A DNA stretch of 64,000 bases from Rhamnusium bicolor (GCA_029963845.1 JANEYF010000382.1:623001-687000); one strand, 5' to 3'. Numbered from the stretch's first letter, positions 1-11,740 are shown. Program-made: numbers and translations. The notes: generated by a model not told the origin, from the sequence alone.

Positions 1-203
1 TTCTCTGTCGTAATTCTTTTTTTTAAAGAAACTTTACCTGTTTCATTGAATATTGCGTTTAACCTGAAGACCGTTGTATGATGGACTGGTTCGCGATCTG
101 GATTTCTTCTATTAAATTCTTCAGCAGCTTCCCTCACTGATCGAGCATTATCACCAATTATACGAATAATCTGTCTTTTCTTGGCTAAGTTCAAATTTGC
201 CAT
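1..203 (-). pseudogene. mariner-like transposase, N-terminal part (runs off window)
   Basis: An open minus-strand frame starts at an ATG (201-203) and leaves the window on the left. It encodes a helix-turn-helix domain of the kind found at the N-terminus of insect mariner-like transposases (Pfam DUF4817 type), with the stretches IIGDNARSVREAAEEF and NRRNPDREPVHH followed by GKV. The transposase of MLE-L near 57 kb has the same order (VGDNSRTEREAATEF, RHPDRPPIDH, GKV), so both belong to one family. The part seen, about 67 codons, has no stop. Whether the whole gene is intact cannot be told. Confidence 0.8.
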
Positions 204-465
204 TTTGAAAATAATTAAGAACCGTTAATTCTTTACTTTTTTATTAAGTACCTGTTCTGGACAGCTTGTTTAATAAACGATATCTGTCTACAATCTTGAC
301 TTGACAACAAAGAGAAAAACAAACAAGATTTTTACAAAGCCTACCATGTAGAAAAATCACATTTTGGGTAAATGGTATCAAGACACTGAATTTTGCAGAA
401 TTAAGTGTAATTAATCATTTAGTTGGAAACGTGGTTGGCCAATGAGGAAAATTTTTTAATAATTT
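204..465. other. intergenic, probable 5' flank of the mariner element
   Basis: AT-rich sequence upstream of the mariner ATG. It should hold the promoter and terminal inverted repeat of that element, but the partner end lies outside the window so the boundary cannot be fixed. No ORF or RNA gene is seen. Confidence 0.4.
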
Positions 466-779
466 AATCGAAAAATCCTCAGATGGTAAACCATCGATGA
501 ACTTGAGTAATCACCCATCATGGCTGGATCTCATCGTCCTTGAAAACGAATTTCCATTGTTCTGATATCCTGATGAAGTCTCTCTCCATGCTCGTCGCTT
601 ACCGCACCCAAATTTTCAGGAAAAAAATTTAAATGAGAATGCAGAAAGTGAATTTTTAAAGACATACAGCAACCAAGCGTTTGGTACGAATCTAAAAGTT
701 CGCTTACTAGTCGCTAGTAGTTCTCATCCTTCTTGTTCAAATGAGTCCCAAGCTCTAAGTTTCTATGCGCCAATATTCT
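466..779 (-). pseudogene. fragment of a multicopy arthropod (transposon-associated) protein, C-terminal region
   Basis: On the minus strand a frame reads KIHFLHSHLNFFPENLGAVS and then DEHGERLHQDI, preceded by LVSELLDSYQTLGC. I recognise this as the C-terminal region of a protein family present in many copies in arthropod genomes and also reported in braconid bracovirus circles (Cc8L18.2-like, from memory, uncertain). Its function is unknown. The copy is dead: an in-frame TAG follows ENY and a TGA stands where the family usually has Trp after FQGR. The jockey LINE 3' end begins directly to the right, near 780, and probably inserted here. Confidence 0.55.
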
Positions 780-1705
780 TGGCTTTGACGATGACCTTGG
801 ATGGCAGGGGTAGGAAGTTTTACTTTCCTTTACCCTAACGCATCGCTGTAGGCCTGGACCAACCTCGTAAGGGGCGGGCCTGCTCCACCGGCAACCTCGT
901 CCGCTGATGCGAACGGTGTGGTCGTTTTGGCAGACCTCCCCCGGTCCTGGTTTGTTGGACCCAGCCGACTTAGGCCTTTCTCTTCTGGCGCTCTTCTTGT
1001 TTCTGTTTTCTTTCTTCGTCGGCTGTCTGCTCCCGGGAGCGTCGTCATGTCGCGGGCAGGGCGACTGTTGCCGTCCTGCCCTGGGAATTTGTCGGGGTTT
1101 GGTGAGAACGTTCCTGCCGGTGTCAACCGGCAGTGGCGTGTGGGGAGGTGGAGCTATGTAGCTCAGGATCGCGCAAGGCCTAAGCGCTTCTTTAGTGCTT
1201 TGGGCCCGCTCGAAGGCGAAGGAGCGTGACACCGATCCGGCAGTCGGCCGGTTTTCGGTGCCCCGTGGTCGGTGAAGTGTGTTGGGTTATGTCAGTGTCT
1301 CTTCGGAATAGTCCATCTTCTCGGCTAGGCTGAAGAGGTTTTCGCCTCTGTTAGCCGTTGTCTAGGACCTGTAGCCTCGGTCTCTTGTACCGCGGAGCCT
1401 CTGCCGGATCATAATCGACGGCTCGTTTGATCAGAGGATTCGCATGGGTCTCCGCTCGTACGAAGATCTTCTTGGCCCGATCCTGGATGATCTTCGACAC
1501 TGGAGTGTATTCCAGGTCCCTGAAGATGTCGGTGTTTCTTACAAACCATGGTGCATCCACAGCGTATCTCAGCGCCACGTTTTCCACGGCTTGTATCCTC
1601 TTCTTGTGCGATTTGGCGGCATACCCCCAGGCCACTGACGCATACGTCAGCTACGGCCTGAGTATGGCCCTGAGTAGGAGTAGTTTGTTCCTCAGGTTGA
1701 GTTGA
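780..1705 (-). mobile_element. jockey-clade LINE, 5'-truncated copy (3' end)
   Basis: The copy reads leftward. Coding sequence ends with a TAA at 1351-1353 and a GC-rich 3' UTR runs to about 780. A second member with the same protein tail and 3' UTR order sits at 63.25-64.0 kb. Shared UTR landmarks are a CATCGCTGTAG-GCCTGGACC block near the 3' end and a repeated AGTGC block. The right edge, about 1705, is where similarity to reverse transcriptase stops, as expected of 5' truncation. No poly(A) or target duplication is recognisable at 780. Confidence 0.7.
1351..1705 (-). pseudogene. jockey LINE ORF2, C-terminal end
   Basis: The frame encodes the extreme C-terminus of a jockey-type ORF2, downstream of the reverse transcriptase palm. 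It starts LNLRNKLLLLRAILRP, then has TYASVAWGYAA, NVALRYAVDAPWFVRNTDIF and a tail ending LQVLDNG followed by TAA. The APW-VRN-DI-RDL signature is typical of jockey/CR1 elements. A TAG at 1651-1653 interrupts the frame after ILRP, where a sense codon is expected, so the copy is inactive. Endonuclease and palm motifs are absent. The GC content is much higher than in the flanks. Confidence 0.75.
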
Positions 1706-2510
1706 CTTGAGTTCCTGTCTGTTGAGTGTTCCTTTAAAATCTGCATCGTCAAGCAATTTGAAGACCAATAAAAATGCCTTCTTTAAGGTTGGCGTGGGGA
1801 AAAAGTATTTAAACCCTTCACCCTCTTTATTCATGACCTTTACAAAAATTTTTACCTGACAATATAATAGGGTCTATTGTGTTTACACAAAAATGGTACG
1901 TATTAGGACTTGTTGGATATTTTTTCAGTTAATCGGGAGGTATTAATGATATAAACACAGTAGTGTGAACTATGTTACAATAATTGTGTCGGCCAGTGTA
2001 ACCAATATAAAGAGTTAAGGGCCCAGGTTCGCTCGTTGTGATAAAACCAAAGTAGTTTTTTAAGAATTTGACGATATAATAATAATTATTAATTATGTAT
2101 GTTGTAGGACTGATATATACTTTGTACCATAATATTTCCAATCAGTCGATCCATTTCTCGAAGAAAAATGGATATTTTTACTTTATAAATATATGTAGAT
2201 ATGTTTAGAAATTACGATTTTGAGTCTACAAATTTATAATAGACAATTAAGTTGTCTATTATAAATTTAATGATTGCCAAGTCTAGTAATAAATATAGAG
2301 AATTATTTTCACGTTTTACACGAGCCAACACGTATAATATTTTTGTATTTATATATTTATTTTTGTCCTCGTTCAAACTTCCTGCGTTATAAAAGAATGC
2401 AAAATACGTACACACTTCATCTGGCCAGATCATCGTTTTCAATTTGGGTAAGATACTCTGAATCATAGGGGGAAATGCAGAAATAATAGGTAATAACCTA
2501 GTAATTGTCG
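1706..2510. other. intergenic, no supported feature
   Basis: AT-rich sequence with no recognisable protein, TIR pair or RNA gene. Around 2237-2268 there is a short inverted repeat built on ataattaagttgtctattataa. Confidence 0.4.
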
Positions 2511-2720
2511 ATTTGAAAGTGCCAGCACGTGACTGCCTGGCCAGGGCGGCGGATATCCTCGCGAGACGTGCTCCGGACTGCTGATGAGAGCGCGGAGCTC
2601 ACTTTCCTCCAGACACCGCAGGAACCACTGCCGGTAGACCAGCCCGTGAATGAGTCATTCATGCAGGCCGTCACCATGTGCATATACTGGGCCGGAGACA
2701 CCCATGCACATTCATAACTG
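2511..2720. other. GC-rich coding-like island, unidentified
   Basis: A block of about 200 bp is clearly richer in G+C than its surroundings. The plus strand is open from about 2526 to 2717 and includes the peptide ELTFLQTPQEPLPVDQPVNE. The minus strand also has an open frame over the same bases. No ATG starts either frame convincingly and no clean splice pair bounds the block. It could be an exon of a host gene or a TE fragment. I do not recognise it. Confidence 0.25.
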
Positions 2721-3386
2721 CCGCAAGCAACGACCAGCGAGTACTTTTATTTCACCCACATACACATAAACATTAAACTCCGTAATACACATCAGTTCCT
2801 TCACTTTCGAATCCCATTCAAACCTGTATCCAACACATCTCAGTTATTTGTAATGACTGCCGTCGGACGTTGCCAATTGTGAGTACTTGTTTGACCAACA
2901 TTTTACACTTTTGCATGGTTGAGCTAATTTGAATCATGATGATTACATAAAAGTGTAATATATTCTACATGTAAAATTATTATTTTGAATCGACCTTCCG
3001 TTAATGAAAATCCATACTAACAATGAATGAAACAAAATTTAAACTGATTTATGATGTTCAGAAATTCTTATATGTTATACAGGGTGTACAAGAAAACAGC
3101 GGCATTTGGAGAAAATTACAAAAAAGGTATCTTAAAAAAATGTAAGTCATTTAGGGGGTTTCTCCGTTCTCTTTTGAATTTAGTAAAATCAAATCATCAA
3201 ATTAGTCATGTCGGACAAAAACAAATTTTTTTCTCGTTTTTTTTGTCTAGCCGTTAACGAATAAAATACTAGAAAGCAACTATTGCTTAAGCTAATCATA
3301 TTTTTAATGAAAGTTTTGTTTTTGGGGAATACAATATTGTGAAAATGGAATGGACTGCTAGATTTCTAGACATGAATTCTATAGTA
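2721..3386. other. intergenic with one solitary mariner-type end
   Basis: No gene is seen. A TACAGGGTGT motif at 3079-3088 looks like the end of a mariner-type element but has no partner nearby. The following bases (about 3096-3130) resemble the inner part of the MLE-A TIR near 3640-3670, so this may be a remnant of a relative. Confidence 0.35.
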
Positions 3387-5361
3387 CAGTGTGGGCAAAT
3401 TTCTTTTTTTATAGGGTAACTCGGTAACTGTAAGAGATGAAAAAAAATGGAGGACACATTCTCGATCTCTTTTTTGAGATAAATTCACTGGCGAAAACAA
3501 AAATTCACTATCGTCTTTTGTTTTTGAGTTATAAACAAAAGTTCGATTTTTCGACTTAGACACATGTCAATATCTTCGGTGTTTGTAAAGTTATGAAAAA
3601 AACAACTTTTACATTCTTCAGGCACTTTTTTCTGTATAATACAGTGGCGTTGAGAAAATTAAAAAAAAGGTGCAATTTCGAGTTATGGCATAAAGTTGTA
3701 TTTTTTAAAATGGGAATCATAGTTGGCTATGGTTTAGTTAAAAAGGAAATTTTGTACTCTTTCAAACTATATGTCATTAAAGTAAATGTTCAAACTAATG
3801 TCCATATATTCGATACATAAATTACACCTCTTTATAACACTCTGAACTGCATTATAATTATGAAGATTTGAAATGGACTTCACACAGTCTATAAAATATT
3901 GTTCGAGTTCGTTTATGTCGGTATTGATTTTTCTTGTATAATTTGTCTTTAATGTGGCCCCAAAAGAAAAACCCTGTGGCATTAAGTCAGATGATGTGGT
4001 TGCCACCTCACTGGTCCGTTACTTCCCATCCAGTTATTTCTAAAATTGGTATTTAATAATTCTGAAACGGTCCTGATATTATGAGGTGGTGTACCATCTT
4101 GTTGGAAGAACTGAGTTCTTGCCTTAATTAAGGGTAGGTTGTCCATAAATTCCTTAATAATTTTCTGGTTTTAGATTTCGTAGTACCGCTGGCCATTAAG
4201 ATTCTCTTGGTAGAACACACCAAATGCAAAAACCGAAGCATCCCTGAGATCGCACGTCAACGGTACGGTGAGAGTTCATATCAGACCAGTAGTGCTCGTT
4301 ATGCCTGTTGAAAATTCCGGCACTACTAATGTAGGCTTCATCTGCCCAAACTACATTTCTAGAGAAGAATGGATTTTGTTGACTTTTTTTAACGTCCATA
4401 TGCAAAACTCCAATCGTCGCTGAGGATCAGTTGGTTGCAGGTGATGTTGTTCCTTATTGTATAAGGCCTGAATTTTTGTGTCTTCAAAATACCCAAAGCT
4501 CGACGTCTTGAAATCTCAGAATCAGTTTCAATTTGACGAATTGAAATTGAAGGATTTGCAACCGCCATTCCAATTACAGTTATTACAAGTTTCTTCAGCA
4601 TCTTCAATGTTGTAATTTTTTTGTCTTGGATTGTTGAAGGACCCACAATTAATGAGATTTTCTTTTAACCTCTTAAAAATAGCTTTATTAGGTTGTCTTC
4701 TTTCTGGATAGCGATTGAAATATATTTTGGATGCAATATCACAATTGTTATTGCTTTGACATTCTAGCATATCATATTTCTCGTAATTTTCGTAAGACAT
4801 CCTCACTTTTACGATTAAATGGGCTGTAATTATGACGGAAACAAAATTATTAATATGCAATTTACTAAAAAACGGATAAACATTGTCATAGATGACACGC
4901 CTACTTGGAATAAATATAAAAAAATGCAAAAAAATAATCTACGAGATTATTTTTGCTACTAAATACGCATCAAAAGCGACTCCACATGTATGATATATAG
5001 TTTAAAAAAGAAAACAATGTCCTTTTTAACTAAACCATAGCCAGCTATGATTCCCATTTAAAACAATACAACTTTTTTTTTTTTTAATTATCCCGAAGCA
5101 TTGTATTATACAGAAAAAAGTGCCTCAACAATGTAAAAGTTGTTTTTTTATAACTTTACAAACAACCAAGATATTGACGTGTCTAAAAGTCGAAAAATCG
5201 AACTTTTGTTTATAACTCGAAAACAGAAGACGATAGCAAATTTTTGTTTTCGCCAGTGAATTTGACTCAAAAAAAAGAGATAAAGAATGTGTCTTCCATT
5301 TTTTTGTATCTCTTACAGTTACCGAGTTACTCTGTACAAACATCGAAATTTGCCCACTCTG
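3387..5361 (-). mobile_element. long-TIR mariner-like element (MLE-A)
   Basis: The element is flanked by the TA dinucleotides expected of Tc1/mariner insertions (3385-3386 and 5362-5363). Its inverted repeats are unusually long, about 360-390 bp (3387 to ~3780 and ~5005 to 5361). The outer ends read CAGTGTGGGCAAATTTC and, on the opposite strand, CAGAGTGGGCAAATTTC. A degenerate transposase lies between them on the minus strand. Length is 1,975 bp. The repeat arms differ by many small indels, so the insertion is old. Confidence 0.85.
3767..4800 (-). pseudogene. mariner-like transposase of MLE-A
   Basis: This is a cut-and-paste transposase of the DD-D mariner type, broken into several frames. 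From an ATG at 4798-4800 the helix-turn-helix part reads IASKIYFNRYPERRQPNKA. Further on are ISIRQIETDSEISRRRALG, a catalytic segment WADEAYISSAGIFNRHNEHYW, FFQQDGTPPHN in another frame, and the C-terminal NLCIEYMDISLN. The usual DLTPLDFFLWG block is garbled (LMPQGFSFG), so the third catalytic Asp appears lost. At least four frame changes are needed. The gene fills the space between the TIRs. Confidence 0.8.
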
Positions 5362-6081
5362 TACATATCTGGAGCAAAATGAAACTGCAGCTATGTTGAA
5401 GAGAGAGTGAAAGAGGACCCACAGCTCTCTTGCAGACAAGGGGTAGTCCTACAAGATTCTGATCTCTCTTTATTGTTTCGATTCGAAAGTTTCTTCCACA
5501 CTAGATGACTACACTAAAATTGTTACTGCCATTAGAGAAAAAATTGATTTCTTCTGAAACTAGCAAAAATAGGTATCATTTTTAGCTCAACCAGCTATTT
5601 TCTTGAATAAAAAAAAAAGAATATTTCGACAACTAATGCAATAACTGGCAAAGTTCCAAAACTGTCTCGAGGAAACACTTTATGCTCAAGTTGCTGCCCA
5701 CAGAAAAGTATTGAAAAAATTTTCTTACTGAACTTGGACACTGATTTTTAATAGAGTCCCTTAAGTACAGAGTCTGGCCATAGGTATATCATCTTTTCTA
5801 TTGGTTCGGACAGTCACACGGTACACGACGTCTATATTTTGCGAATTCACAGTTTGTGTATATTTAGTTTCTGTGTATCTTAATTTGTACTGAAGGGTTG
5901 TTGCTTATTTTGAATAAGTAGTTCGATATGTGATAATGTTATCATTAACAATTAGTACTTGAAAGTTGTTCAGTGCAGATTTTAATAGATAATAGACCAT
6001 AGATTTAACAGTTTTAGTTGCATGTAATATTAGCGCGCGGTGTTATTCAATAAAAATTTCTTGCTGTAGTGCTGTGTATTG
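5362..6081. other. intergenic, no supported feature
   Basis: AT-rich sequence between MLE-A and the Tc1-like element. No protein similarity, repeat pair or RNA gene is recognised. Confidence 0.4.
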
Positions 6082-6083
6082 TA

Positions 6084-7666
6084 CACTTGATTTCAAAAAA
6101 ACTGGTACAACTCTTGTAATCGAAAATCTTAATAGTTTAGTTGTGTGCTATGTCTGTAAATAGGGCTGGCCAGGCATGTCGAGAGGGGGTGGAGAAGAGG
6201 TGATTACCCCGGACCTGGGTTTTTTGGAGGAGATCGGTTTTCTTTGTGTATTTAAACTTATTAAACCTTTCTCTTTATTTTATTCAAATGGAATTTTAAA
6301 AATAATTAGAAAATAACTTTTTCAAAACATTTTCAAGCCTGCCATATTATTGTTTAAAAAAAAATTTTGTTACGGATAATTCTACTAATGGTTGTAATTA
6401 AAATACTAACTGATATGTAATTCTTTTTTTAAAATAAAACACAAAAAACCACTTGAGTTTAAAAAAATGTAAACAATGCAAACTGAACTTAAAATACAAT
6501 AAAAAAATAAAATAAATGAACTTCAATTACGTAATACAGAATTAACTAATATTTTGTCATTGCTCCATTAGCGTCTAAAACTGCCTGAAGTCTTGCAGCA
6601 TGGAAAAATCAGATTTCTTGAAAGTCAACTTCTTGCGACAAGTTCTCCCAATCTTCAATTATCCCTTCCAATTCTTGGGCATTATTTGGATGGTTATTTA
6701 ATTTTCTTATATGTTTCCCCATTAGTCCCATACATTTCAATTGGATTTATATCGGATTTAGATGGCCACGGTAACAACTCTATGTTTTTTTAAGAAACCT
6801 TGCCTGACACGATGGGCCGATGTATGGAGCAGTTGTCTTGTTGGAAAATAAAATTATTTTCCGGAAAACCTCTATTACTGATGGCAACATATATTGTCTA
6901 ATATTTCAATATATTTAATGGAATTGAGATGACCACCACTGTTCCAACACACACCTAACCCATTTAGACTCATCCAAGCCCAGACATTGACTGAAAACCT
7001 TCCTGATTTTGTGGATCGAAATATATTTTTAGTCGTATCTAGTGGAAGGAGACCTTATACGCGAACATGTCCATCGTTACAGGATTTAAAAACCTTTTCG
7101 TCAGAAAAGACAACTTGTCCCCAAAGTTTTCATCATTGATTATATAGTTGAGTGCAAAAATAATCCTACCCTGCTTCTTTTCTTCTGAAAGTTTGTATTT
7201 TTTAGCCGCTGAACAGCTCTTCAAGTCGCTTTGTAGTTTTATTCTTCTGCAAGCAGTAGATACCGAAGCAGGAAATTTGTCTCTGAAATTGCATTTACTG
7301 CAGTCCAAAAGGGTTTTCTATTAGGTAATTTATAAGATTTTCATCTTCTTGATTATTGTCTTTCTGGGCCTACCGGAACCAACTTTACGGGATACCGTTT
7401 GGTTGGTTTCCCATTGTTTTTTAACACTCATTATCGTGGTTTTACTCACATTGTATTCAGCAGCAAATCTTCTTATGGACCAACCATCTTCAATTTTAGA
7501 AACAATTCGAGAAATTTTTGAATATCTGTTAGAAGTCGAACCATTTTTAATAATGACGCCACTAATTAACGTCAAAGTGACATTTGTAAGATTATTAATA
7601 TCAATCAAAGAACGAATGATTTACATAGCTAAAAGAAAGTGTACCAGTTTTTCTTGAAATCAACTG
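6084..7666 (-). mobile_element. Tc1-like transposon
   Basis: Both ends carry a short inverted repeat flanked by TA (6082-6083 and 7667-7668). The right end, read inward, is CAGTTGATTTCAAGAAAAAC and the left end CACTTGATTTCAAAAAAAC, continuing into TGGTACA on both sides. The CAGT start is typical of Tc1. The 1,583-bp element contains one degenerate transposase on the minus strand. About 460 bp of non-coding sequence lies on its 3' side, including a GC-rich patch at 6163-6230. Confidence 0.88.
6546..7544 (-). pseudogene. Tc1-like transposase, several frameshifts
   Basis: The N-terminus has a helix-turn-helix with SRIVSKIEDGWSIRRFAAEY, a second HTH part, and the Tc1 linker motif GSGRPRKT. The catalytic core shows VVFSDEKVF for the first Asp, a scrambled QDN segment near 6840, and PIEMYGTNGE where Tc1 family members have the last acidic residue region. 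The C-terminus reads LQAVLDANGAMTKY before a TAG at 6546-6548, which matches the usual end of this family. The probable ATG is at 7542-7544. Frameshifts occur near 7530 and at several later points, so it is not functional. Confidence 0.82.
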
Positions 7667-7668
7667 TA

Positions 7669-9505
7669 CCACTAATGACAAAAAGGTTTTGAAACGAAAA
7701 TTTTCCTACGACATCCTCAGAGACGAGAGGAATGGGCCCGTCAAAGTACAAAGAGAAAATTAGAATCCTATAAATAATCATGTTTATGTAATTGCACATT
7801 TAAATATTGTTTTTTTTCATGTACACATAATTATTTCTTAATTTACAATATGCAAAATTATTTAACGTGTTATCTTTGAATGAATTCTCAAAAGCTTATG
7901 TAGGCCTAGGCTCCCAATTAGATAAACTTTATAAAGCCTTTTTTGTTTGTGCTACAAAAATGGTAAGCCATGTCTTTCCAAATAAGTTAGTTTAAAATAA
8001 ATCCACATGGAAAAACTATACTTGTTAAGTTGAAGAAGCGACTCAAATGAAAAGATTTTTTTAAATCTTTTCATATGTCGGTTTCGGGAAAACAAGGTTT
8101 TTTTGCAAATATTACGATTTTTCTCAAATTGTTTATAACAATTGTTTATTTAAAAGAAATTGTAAATTGTAATGGACAAAATCCGAAAAATAGGATAGTG
8201 TTAAAAATGACTTTTTATTTTGTGTGGAGAAGTTTGCGAAACGAGCGTAAGCGAGTGGAGCAACTCCACGAACAAAATAAAGTCATTTTTAACACGTGTA
8301 TCATACAATGTTTTTTCTACAAACACCATTAAAAGAACAATAAAGTTTCTTTAAAAAGATTTCAAATCCTTTTTAATGGTTACCTCATAATTCTAGTAGT
8401 TTGTAGGATTTATGAAATAAATAAATCAAGTTTGCCCGTTGTTTGACACATGCTTGTCAAATGTGAAAAACTATTGCAATATGATGAGTTCCAATATTAA
8501 TTATAGTCAACAATTTCGGCTTGTGAAGTAGCCTCCTCACAAGGGATAAATATTACTAATTGCTCCAATTGCACAATTAATATAAATATTTCTAAATAAC
8601 TTGTAATTTTTTGTTAATAAATATATAAATGTCATTATGACAAACGACTTGCCATTTTACTTTTTGCACTAGTGTTAAAAGTAAATCATGTGATCATTTT
8701 TAACGCGAGGTTATATAATATTACATTTTTAATTCAAGTATACCGTGTTAAAAATTTTGTTTTCAATGATGTTTGTAGAAAAAGTATATTATATTAATCT
8801 TTGTTACCAACTTTTCACACAAGTTGTCAGAGTTTTTGAAAATTAACATTGTTAAACATTTTCCGTGCAAGGGATTGATAAAAATGGTACTTTTGTATAG
8901 TAACGAATTTTTTTAACACAAAACTATAGTTTTTACAATAAAATATCAAGGGAATAGATTTATCAGTTATTAAAGGACTCTCATTCTTTTTGGTTTACAA
9001 TAAATAATCTCAGAGATATCTTAACTTTAATTCTGCTGAAATACCGATGAAATAGCGAAATTTTTTTTCGCGGAGCTGTCAAAAGTTGAATTTTTTGTCG
9101 AAAAATGTTTTTCTCTGGCGGAAAACTTCTCCACAATGCGTAAAACTGTAATATACCGATTGGGTAAAGAAAACCGTAGTTTTTATTTTTCTTGGCCAAA
9201 TTATTGTTTCAAAGCCGATTTTAGCGTACTCAGTGTCGACAGTTAGCTGATTGAACAGGCTACAAAGACCAAATATCAAGATGGCAGAAACATCAAAATC
9301 CATGATGGCAGACGCAATCGAAAATATAAGCCTTCCATGGCTCGTTCTTTTTAATTGAAAGTTGTCAAAATAATAGAACCAATGACAGATGTCGAAAGAA
9401 TACACTTTTTAAGACTAAGATAAATTATATCGATTCATTGATTTTGGAGATGTAGCGAAATCAAAAAAACCCTACCTGTCATTTTTAAAATTTGGAACAA
9501 TAGAT
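7669..9505. other. intergenic; one MITE-like hairpin
   Basis: No gene is supported. A hairpin is present at 8200-8292: arms of about 29 bp beginning GTTAAAAATGACTTTTTATT and closing on its complement, around a 35-bp loop. A short related element, with the same TTTTTAACACG and TTTTTCTACAAAC blocks inverted, recurs at 8745-8785. This suggests decayed remnants of a small non-autonomous DNA element. Confidence 0.35.
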
Positions 9506-9799
9506 ATTTATAAAAATGAAGCATTTACTTTCAAGTAAAAGGTTTTGCTATAATTCGTATTAATAATCTCTGCCTTTTCCTTGCAAGGAAATGCTTCGGA
9601 TAAGTAAAGTAAAAGATACAGAGAGTGGCGATTTCGACAAACAAACCAGTTAAAACTTGCAGTGTGCAATCAACGCGTGCGTATTCTGCGACAGCGGTTT
9701 ATTTTATTTGTTTCATACTTAAATACTGGTCGCAAGTGAATTGAGGTGTAGTTGATCCTTCTGATTTTTTGTGCAGTGTTGAAAATTAACAAATTTAAA

Positions 9800-10558
9800 A
9801 TGTCTGACACAGATACTGAACAGGAAGGTAGCGAAGATGTGACTACTGAGATGATGTTTATTGCTGAAAGAGTCCAAGCATTTCCGGAGATTCTCGAGAA
9901 ATCTCAAGTTCCAGCGATGAAAAAGAAGAAAACTGCTTCATTAACTGAAGTCGTTAAGGAATATGTGACTCTGTTGGTAAAGACATGGACATTAAAGCTT
10001 TCATGAAGAAAGTGAACAATATGAAAACACGATTGAAAAATAAAACAGATAAAAATAAAACAGAGAACAAGCCCATTCGCCTTCTGGCCTGGGAGAAAGT
10101 AATGTTGAAGGCCATGGTTGCAGACATAAATCCTGCACTAAGTCGGGTCCCAGGTGAAGAATACATTCACGTCCACCATTACTACGTACTTACTATGTAT
10201 ATTTTTATTAGGGGCTCTTGCAATTGGTGTGCCAACTCAACCTTCCTTACCTACTTCAAGAGATGACATGACGGAAAGTGATGCCCATCAGATGACTGTG
10301 TCTGGAGTGATAGCTAACAAAAAGCGATCGTACATATCAGTTGTAGAGGTTGCTCCAAAAAAATTACCTCCGAAGCCTACATTTGTTTGTGGAAAGCCAG
10401 AAGAGTCTGATGAAACGAGGCAGTTAACGACAAACCAGCTTCAACGATTAGTTTTAGTTGAGCAACTTAAAGTTGCTCATCTCCAACAACAATATTTCTC
10501 CGCCAAGCTACAGAAATTGGACGAGACATCCAACAAAAAAACCTTCGAAAGGGTATGA
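9800..10558 (+). pseudogene. Harbinger accessory Myb/SANT-like protein, one intron, one frameshift
   Basis: In PIF/Harbinger elements this second protein binds DNA and helps bring the transposase to the nucleus and the ends. The ATG at 9800 starts MSDTDTEQEG. A helical region follows with ERVQAFPEILEKSQVP, then KKVNNMKTRLKNKTDKNKTE and IRLLAWEKVM, the signature of this family. A 58-bp GT-AG intron (10,154-10,211) joins SRVPG to ALAIGVPTQP. The tail (LVLVEQLKVAHLQQQYFSAK) is coiled-coil-like and ends at TGA 10,556. One base is missing near 9,975 (TTGGTAAAG, expected TTGGGTAAAG), so the reading frame breaks once. AATAAA-like sequences follow at about 10,625. Confidence 0.8.
10154..10211 (+). 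other. intron in Harbinger accessory gene
   Basis: The donor is CCAG|gtgaag and the acceptor tttttattag|GGG. Removing these 58 bases joins a Pro-Gly codon and restores the conserved order VPG-ALAIGV. The length is typical of a short insect intron. Confidence 0.7.
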
Positions 10559-10746
10559 TGTCGTGGGAGATCGAACTTACCGTAACCTGTAATATATGTA
10601 TACAAAATTTATTTCAGAGAATACAAAATAAACGATTTCTTTCGAATTCAAACGTGTAAGTTTATTTTTATTTTAAGCAACTATATCTTTGTGGGTTCTT
10701 AGTAAACAATATTTACATAGCATCAAATAAAAGTTTTTAAACATAA

Positions 10747-11740
10747 TTATAGACCTACATTGTTATTGGTAATAAGATGAGCCAATTCTTCTCGCCGTTC
10801 TTGTCCTTGTGCGCGAATAGCATCTATATGTCGCAAGTCCTGTTCTTCCTCGTCTTCATCTTCTTGAAAATCTGCATCTCCTAGTTGCTTAGCTATGTTG
10901 TGTAACACAGTACATGCAATTATAACTTTTGAAATACTGGTAAATTTCACTCTGCATCCATACTTTAGAATAGGAAATTGCCGTGTCAGTTGCCCAAATG
11001 TATGCTCAATCACAACTCGCTCTGATGTAAGCAGCCTATTGAAGGCTCTCTGATATTCCTCGTGGGGGTTGGGGTAGGGAGTCATGAGACACGGCATTAT
11101 ACCATACCCACTGTCCCCTAGTAGGATAGTGTTTCTTGTCCTTTTCATGACTTCACGCACTGCCGAATTCTTCCATATACGAGAATCATGAACTGATCCA
11201 GGCCAACTTGCATCTATACTAGTTATAACACAATTCCCGTCGCATGTGGCCTGCACATTAATACTGCTAAAACCTTTTCTATTTACATATTCGTCTCCAA
11301 ATTGGGATGGCTTTTCAATACGAATGTGCGTGCAGTCAACAACCCCAATAGCTGTTGGGAAATGGAACCTGGTCAACCACTTCTCTTTGGCCTGCATGAT
11401 TTTATTTTGTGTTTGGGAACCGGATCCATTCGCCGGCCTGTTGTACAATCCGCTCAAGCATCTCATGAAATATTCTGGACACTGTGGGCTGCATACATCC
11501 CAATTCTTCAGGAATTCCGCTCTGGAATCCAGAGTTCACACAATAACGCAGAAATAATTTCATTTTCTGCACAGGTGACAGGGCTGCTCCACGAATTTCG
11601 GGATCCGCGCCAAGAAAGTGGTCCGCCAACCACACCACATTCTCCTCCTCAAATCTAAATAACGTTTTGAAATCTGATTCACGTGGCGTACGTCTTGGTT
11701 TGTAGTATTTTCTTTTATGTAAATGCACCATATTAGCCAT
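10747..11740 (-). pseudogene. PIF/Harbinger transposase (HARBI1-like, DDE_Tnp_4)
   Basis: This is the nuclease that excises and inserts the element. The ATG is at 11,738-11,740. The N-terminal half includes FRFEEENVVWLADHFLG and LSPVQKMKLFLRYCVNSGFQ, then GCMQPTVSRIFHEM, a helix-turn-helix typical of HARBI1 proteins. The catalytic half has FPTAIGVVDCTHIRI (first Asp), SWPGSVHDSRIW, LLGDSGYG (second Asp) and ERVVIEHTFGQL (Glu). It ends in an acidic stretch and a TAA near 10,747. All catalytic residues are present. A single frameshift near 11,405, at FPNTK / KIMQAKEKW, is the only break seen, so this copy is young or only recently lost activity. Confidence 0.88.

Noticed and set aside
466..779. 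Integrated polydnavirus segment
   Set aside because: Only one decayed fragment of a multicopy family is present, with no other virus-type genes nearby. A transposon-associated origin is simpler.
714..1232. Overlapping open frames on both strands at 0.7-1.2 kb
   Set aside because: They lie in the GC-rich 3' UTR of the jockey copy. GC-rich sequence has few stops by chance, and no motif or shared frame with the second UTR copy is seen.
2511..2720. Definite host exon at 2.5 kb
   Set aside because: Both strands are open over the GC-rich block and no convincing splice pair or family match was found, so it is kept only as a coding-like island.
8200..8292. tRNA or other small RNA gene at the 8.2-kb hairpin
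   Set aside because: No A/B box pattern, anticodon arm or known RNA shape. The long AT-rich arms fit a MITE remnant better.
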